A DNA stretch of 64,000 nt from Ligula intestinalis (taxonomy: Eukaryota > Platyhelminthes > Cestoda > Diphyllobothriidea > Diphyllobothriidae), in contig JAYGXS010000009.1 in the NCBI GenBank assembly GCA_036362985.1, forward strand, positions 9,063,590 through 9,127,589, in the 5' to 3' direction. The notes beneath the pieces are model-generated. The model worked only from the letters and a program-made list of their open reading frames with translations, had not been told where the DNA came from and did not search any database. The position numbers were made by a program, and so were the translations under genes. This document shows positions 59,621 through 64,000 of this stretch, in pieces; the stretch's first letter is position 1; each line of letters opens with the position of its first letter.

Positions 59621-61500
59621 GTCTTCAACCACGCAGGAGACCTCAAGGTAAGCGACCCTCAGGTAAGTTGAATACTGCTCTGTTACACTTGTCTGCCAAC
59701 CCTTTGCGTTTCAGCAACGAGTTGACCCAACATCTCGATAACCTCCCAGTCGCGGAAGAGAACACCTCCGTGGAGACGCGATGGTGTCAACTACGGGATT
59801 CTGTACAATCCACTGCCAAACGCATCCTTAGGCCCGTGCCCCGCCCACACCAAGACTGGTTCGATGAAAACGATGCAGCCATCAGTACTCTCATCTCTGA
59901 GAAGAATCGACTTCGCAACGAATATGTCGTTCGCCCTACCGACGCCACGAAAGCAGCCTACTGCCAAGGTCGCCGTCTTGTACAGCAGCGGCTGCGGGAA
60001 ATGCAGGACGCTTGGATGGTTCGTAAGGGTGAGGAAATCCAAGGCTATGCGGATCGCAATGAATGGAAGAACTTCTTCGCAGCACTAAAAGCAGTCTACG
60101 GCCTCGTTGTAAGAGGCACAGCCCCATTTCTCAGCGCGCACGGTACCACCCTCATCACTGAGAAGACCCAACTTCTGAGCCACTGGACCGAGCACTTCCA
60201 AAGTGTACTCAACCGGCCCTCTACCACCTCTGAGGCTGCCATTGAGCGGTTGCCCCAAGTGGAAATTAATGCTGATCTCGACCTCCTACCCACCCCTGAG
60301 GAGACCATGAAGGCTGTGCAGCAGCTGTCCAGCTGGAAGGCACCCGGGTCTGACGGGATCCCGGCCAGATTTATAAATATGGTGGCCACCAACTCACGAC
60401 TCACCTCACCACCCTGTTCCAAGAGATGTGGCGACAGGGCCAAGTTCCCCAGGATTTCAAGGACGCCACCATCGTCCACCTCTACAAGCGTAAGGGGAAT
60501 CGCCAGGTGTGTGACAACCACCGCGGCATCTCACTGCTGAATATTGCCGGAAAAATCTTCGCACGCATTCTCCTCCATCGTCTGAATAGCCACCTGGAAC
60601 AAGGGCTTCTGCCTGAAAGTCAGTGTGGTTTTCGACGTCACCGCGGCACCACTGACATGATATTTGCCGCGCGTCAGCTGCAGGAGAAATGTCAAGAGAT
60701 GCGGACCCACCTCTACACTACGTTCGTAGATCTGACAAAAGCCTACGACACGGTGAACCGGCCCGGACTCTGGAAGGTGATGCAGAAGTTAGGCTGTCCG
60801 GAACACTTCACCCACATGTTTCGACAACTCCATGATGGGATGATGGCGTGCGTCACGGACTAGGGAACGCTGTCTAAGCCTTCGCAGTGACCGATGGAGT
60901 GAAGCAGTGCTGTGTCCTCGCACCCACCCTATTCAGTCTCATGTTCTCTGCCATGCTGATGGACGCCTACATTGACGAGCGTCCCGGAATCCCACTCAAC
61001 TACAGAACGGACGGAAACCTCCTCAACATTCGTCGGATGCAGGCCCCCACGCGCGTCTCCACAACCACAGTTCATGATCTGCTGTTTGCGGACGACTGCG
61101 CTCTCAACACCACCACCGAAGCAGACATGCAAAGGAGCATGGACCTCTTTGCAGCAGGTTGCGCAAACTTTGGCCTCACCATCAACACGGACAAGACGGT
61201 GGTTTTGCATCAACCGCTGCCGGGTGCTGACCTCAACCCCGCACGCATCAACGTTAAGGGAGTATTCTGCAGAACGTGGACAACTTCACCTACCTCGGCA
61301 GTACGCTTTCCCGCAACACTAAAATAGACGCCGAGATTGCCCGCAGAATCTCCAAAGCCATTCAAGCCTTTGGTCGGCTCCAAGCCTCCGTATGGAATCG
61401 TCATGGTCTTCAATTGTCAACGAAATTGAAGATGTACAAGGCTGTAGTTCTGTCAACACTCTTGTACGGAGCGGAGACCTGGACTCTATGCTGTTCAAGC
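59521..61500 (+). pseudogene. RTE-type LINE reverse transcriptase
   Basis: Unbroken from 59521 to about 60370 with WFDENDAAISTLISEKNRL, IQGYADRNEWKNFFAALKAV, SSWKAPGSDGIPARF (motif 1). A one-base shift near 60370 continues as GQVPQDFKDATIVHLYKRKG (motif 2), ISLLNIAGKIFARIL, FVDLTKAYDTVNR (motif A) and, after a stop at 60861-60863, GVKQCCVLAPTLFS (motif B with Gly replaced by Cys) and LLFADDCAL (motif C, FADD intact). It ends with [17 protein letters not shown] and [10 protein letters not shown] shift near 61270 separates the last part. Confidence 0.85.
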
Positions 61501-62460
61501 GTGGAAGCTGAACCATTATCACATGAGCTGCCTACGCCGCATATTGAAGGTGAAGTGGCAGGAGAGCATTCTCAACACGGAAATCCTGGAGAGAACGGGA
61601 GTTCTCAGCATCCAGGCCATGCTCAGGCAGATACAATTTCGCTGGAGCAGTCACGTGGTACGGATGGACGATGAACGACTACCGAAGCAACTGTTCTATG
61701 GAGATGTTGCTGTCGGCACTCGTCGCAGAGCAGGACAAAAGGTAGGCTACAAGGACACTGTGAAGAACTAATTGAAGCGTCTCCAAATCAACACGATTAA
61801 TTGGGAGTCGCTCGCACTGGCCCGATACACGTGGCGCAGAACGGACAAAACGGGCACCACAGTCTACGAAGGCAGTCGGATTGACGCTGCCAAGGCCAAA
61901 TGGACGGCACGCAAGTCCCACAATCCACGGACTCACGCTGCCACCAACCAAGCCCTTCCAACGCGTCCGCATTGTCAACGCACCTTCCGTGCACGCATTG
62001 GCTTGGTCGGTCACGTCCGGAAGCCATGCAACCCTCCTCCGGCAACATTCACGTCTATTGTACCAAAGTCTCCAACAGACCCCTCTCTGCCCTCTGCCTT
62101 GATGGAAACAATTGACACTGCTGATGCCTCATTGCCCTCATCCACCGACTCAAACCCACCCGCAACTTCCTTCACCCCTTCCGACACATCACCGCCCACC
62201 ACAGCCCTCATCACCACACCTGAACCCTCCACCAGCTTTGAGGGCCTAATATGCCCTCACTGCAATCGCATATTCACCTCACGCATTGGCCTAGTTGGTC
62301 AGATGTGAATCCATCGCACAGAGACTGGTGAACTAGTGCCTGGAGCACCAACACATAGATGAGACCGTCGCATTCACTGCCCACACTGCCCCCGATCATT
62401 CGCTCATCGCATGGGCCTACTAGGTCACATGCGCATTCACGACAGCTGCACTGACCATGA
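61500..62460 (+). pseudogene. RTE-type LINE C-terminal region with C2H2 zinc-finger tail
   Basis: Begins [29 protein letters not shown], then a stop near 61770 and NTINWESLALARYTWRR. Zinc-finger-like units: CQRTFRARIGLVGHVRKPC (first Cys read as PHCQRTF; about 61970-62030), ICPHCNRIFTSRIGLVGQM with a stop where the next residue would be, then IHRTETGE, and IHCPHCPRSFAHRMGLLGHMRIH (62367-62440). The spacing C-x2-C-x12-H-x3-4-H/C fits C2H2 fingers. They may help the element protein bind nucleic acid. Confidence 0.8.
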
Positions 62461-62989
62461 TGTCAACACACTGAGCACTTCACACACCCCAACCACCAGC
62501 TCCACTCACTAGTCGCCTTCAAGCTCGTCGCGAACCCCCTGGTAAGTGCCCCCAGGTAAGCCGAGCTTCGTCTTATTTTTGCCTTACTGCCCTTACGTAA
62601 GATGTCTTTTGAAACACTGCTGCTATTGCTACTGCCAATACTACCATTAAGCATGGTTTCTTATACCAGCCTCACTAGTAGTAGAATCCTTTTACCTCAC
62701 TTGCTGCTCAATCTCAGCACCTTGGCAATCAGGATTACTTGTCCTTACTCGCAGGCTTCTCTAGGACCTGAAGTGCATTCATTTGAACCTTCAGCCCTGC
62801 CCAAACATTCGTGCTCTCAGCGGCAATTAAGGGTGTGAACTTAAGCCTCATTCATATCATTGCATTCGCATCACGCCTATCACAGTCCCCACTGTGGTGG
62901 ATTAATTTTACAGCCATCACCCTCCTCTCAACTCGCGCCTCTAACGTCGCTATCTTGCTACTTCACGCTTAAAATGCCGGCGTGGCTCC

Positions 62990-64000
62990 GGGTGCGCGGA
63001 GGGCAGGGGGAGATGTTGATCGTCGCTCTCGACAGTTTAGGCTTACTCTGTCAACGAGACTCCTAGGGGGGGGGGAGGACTGATCGCCGCTGGAGCTCAA
63101 CGATGATCGATTTCCATGCTGCCTTTACCGTGGGAATGAGAGGGCAGAAGAACTTGGACAACATGGTTCTCACGTTAATCTAACTAATATAGCTCGAGGC
63201 TGCGCGGCCTGTAGCAGCGTGGGCAGCAGCAGTTTCTGCTGCTCGGGTCAGGGGGGAATACGAGGCGGTAGTTTACGCGCGAGCCACCGTCTCACAGTAA
63301 TCCAAAGACCGGCAGAGCCAGCCGGCAGTTACCGGTTAACCAGTGCTAGGGACTCAACCCAAACTAACTTGGGCGGTCACGCTGTATCGTGAGCTATCAC
63401 CACTAAGTATGGGTTATAGCCTTATCATCACCTATACTCCCTATCAATTCTAACACGTACCAGATCACAAGCAACCTAGTCTTTCAAAATGTGATTTCCT
63501 TTAATCGGCAGCACTAATAATACCTCTGATATTAGCATTCCAAACACTGCTAGCCACCACTATAGTCCTGCAGTCGCATCAGGCACCCTGCGAAAATCCT
63601 CCGGTGAAACGTAAGCTGCGTTCTTGTTCCTGTTCTATCTAATCTACTTGTTTCTTTTCTCTCTCTTCTCCTTTGTTCGTTTCGCTCTGCCCTTTCTCCT
63701 CACTTTCCTTAAATCTTCCCTCTCCTTCTTTCTTACCCCTCTTCTGCTGATCTTTGTTATCTTTCTCGATTTTCTCTCGTTCTTTGCACCTCTCTCTCTC
63801 TCCCCACCCTCCTTTTTCCTTTTCTCTCTCTTCTTCTTCTGCACATCCACATTGAAAAGTTCACCAGCCGTCTTCCTCTCCTTTTAGCCCCGCCCACGGA
63901 CGCCAACCGGTAACGGAGCATGGGTAGTGCCTTTCAGTCGTTGACTGACTGGTTACCCCTCTCAGGAGGGTGTTGGCCCAGGCTTCATGCAGGGCTGCTC
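62990..64000 (+). repeat. Repeat R4, copy running off the window
   Basis: Follows the order seen in 28480-26890 (minus): GGCTTACTCTGTCAAC, a G-run at 63065-63076, ATTTCCATGCTGCC, CTCGAGGCTGCGCGG, CCAAAGACCGGCAGAGCCAGC, GTGAAACGTAAGCTGCGTTC (63605-63625), pyrimidine tract, TCCTTTTAGCCCCGCCCACGG and TGGGTAGTGCCTTTCAGTCG. It is still in R4 sequence at the right edge. Confidence 0.7.

Larger units (their letters stand above)
57690..62600 (+). mobile_element. RTE-type LINE with zinc-finger tail, almost complete, inactive
   Basis: A GC-richer untranslated leader (about 57690-58635: GTGGAGGCCACGCC, GCTCCCCGCC, CCCCGGGTTACAG) is followed by endonuclease (58830-59620), linker and reverse transcriptase (59620-61500), C-terminal region and at least three C2H2-type zinc-finger-like units (61965-62450). 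The end carries CTGGTAAGTGCCCCCAGGTAAG. It is broken by in-frame stops and at least three frameshifts. Clade call RTE is from domain order (no ORF1, APE-type endonuclease first). Confidence 0.85.

Overview
The window looks like flatworm nuclear DNA, most likely from a tapeworm of the Diphyllobothriidea or a close relative. That identification is an inference. It rests on spliced genes with GT-AG introns, a very high repeat load, many Penelope-like elements (PLEs) with GIY-YIG domains and hammerhead ribozymes, an RTE-type LINE with a C2H2 zinc-finger tail, and a CR1-type LINE. There are no bacterial-style operons, rRNA genes, CRISPR arrays or convincing tRNA genes. Many open frames are repeat-derived or chance.

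The best host gene is the C-terminal part of DNAAF3 (axonemal dynein assembly factor 3) on the + strand. I reconstructed four exons, 839-1691, 5395-5677, 8161-8242 and 9877-9966 (stop), with a possible ATTAAA poly(A) signal at 10066. All three splice junctions agree in phase, and the protein follows vertebrate DNAAF3 from the RW..(S/T)GVAF block to the C-terminus. The N-terminal half lies to the left of the window. The introns (3.7, 2.5 and 1.6 kb) are filled with PLE pieces, tRNA-derived SINEs and other repeats.

A second possible gene region is near 41.4-42.4 kb: a minus-strand reading frame for a His-rich, coiled-coil protein, and about 0.1-0.2 kb away a short candidate first exon on the plus strand. 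If both are real they share a divergent promoter.

The rest is mostly mobile DNA. 11.3-12.2 kb: PLE end and an RTE scrap. 13.05-17.1 kb: a nearly full-length, decayed CR1-type LINE (minus). 18.5-23.5 kb: a cluster of PLE fragments in both orientations and a MITE-like hairpin. 24-28.5 kb: large direct and inverted copies of a noncoding repeat (R4) around an assembly gap. 28.9-29.7 kb: an element with long terminal inverted repeats. 30.5-35.7 kb: several PLEs, the longest being 31.8-33.45 kb. 38.7-39.5 kb and 46.6-47.7 kb: PLE pieces between inverted arms. 43.3-44.2 kb: another PLE. 50.3-52.45 kb: a fusion of two LINE families. 52.8-53.8 kb: a long palindrome. 57.7-62.6 kb: an almost complete but dead RTE-type LINE. 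63-64 kb: another R4 copy running off the end.

The most notable theme is a set of hammerhead-ribozyme cores (at least four with an intact CUGANGA and GAAA core) in the PLE terminal regions, together with repeated back-to-back inverted PLE copies.
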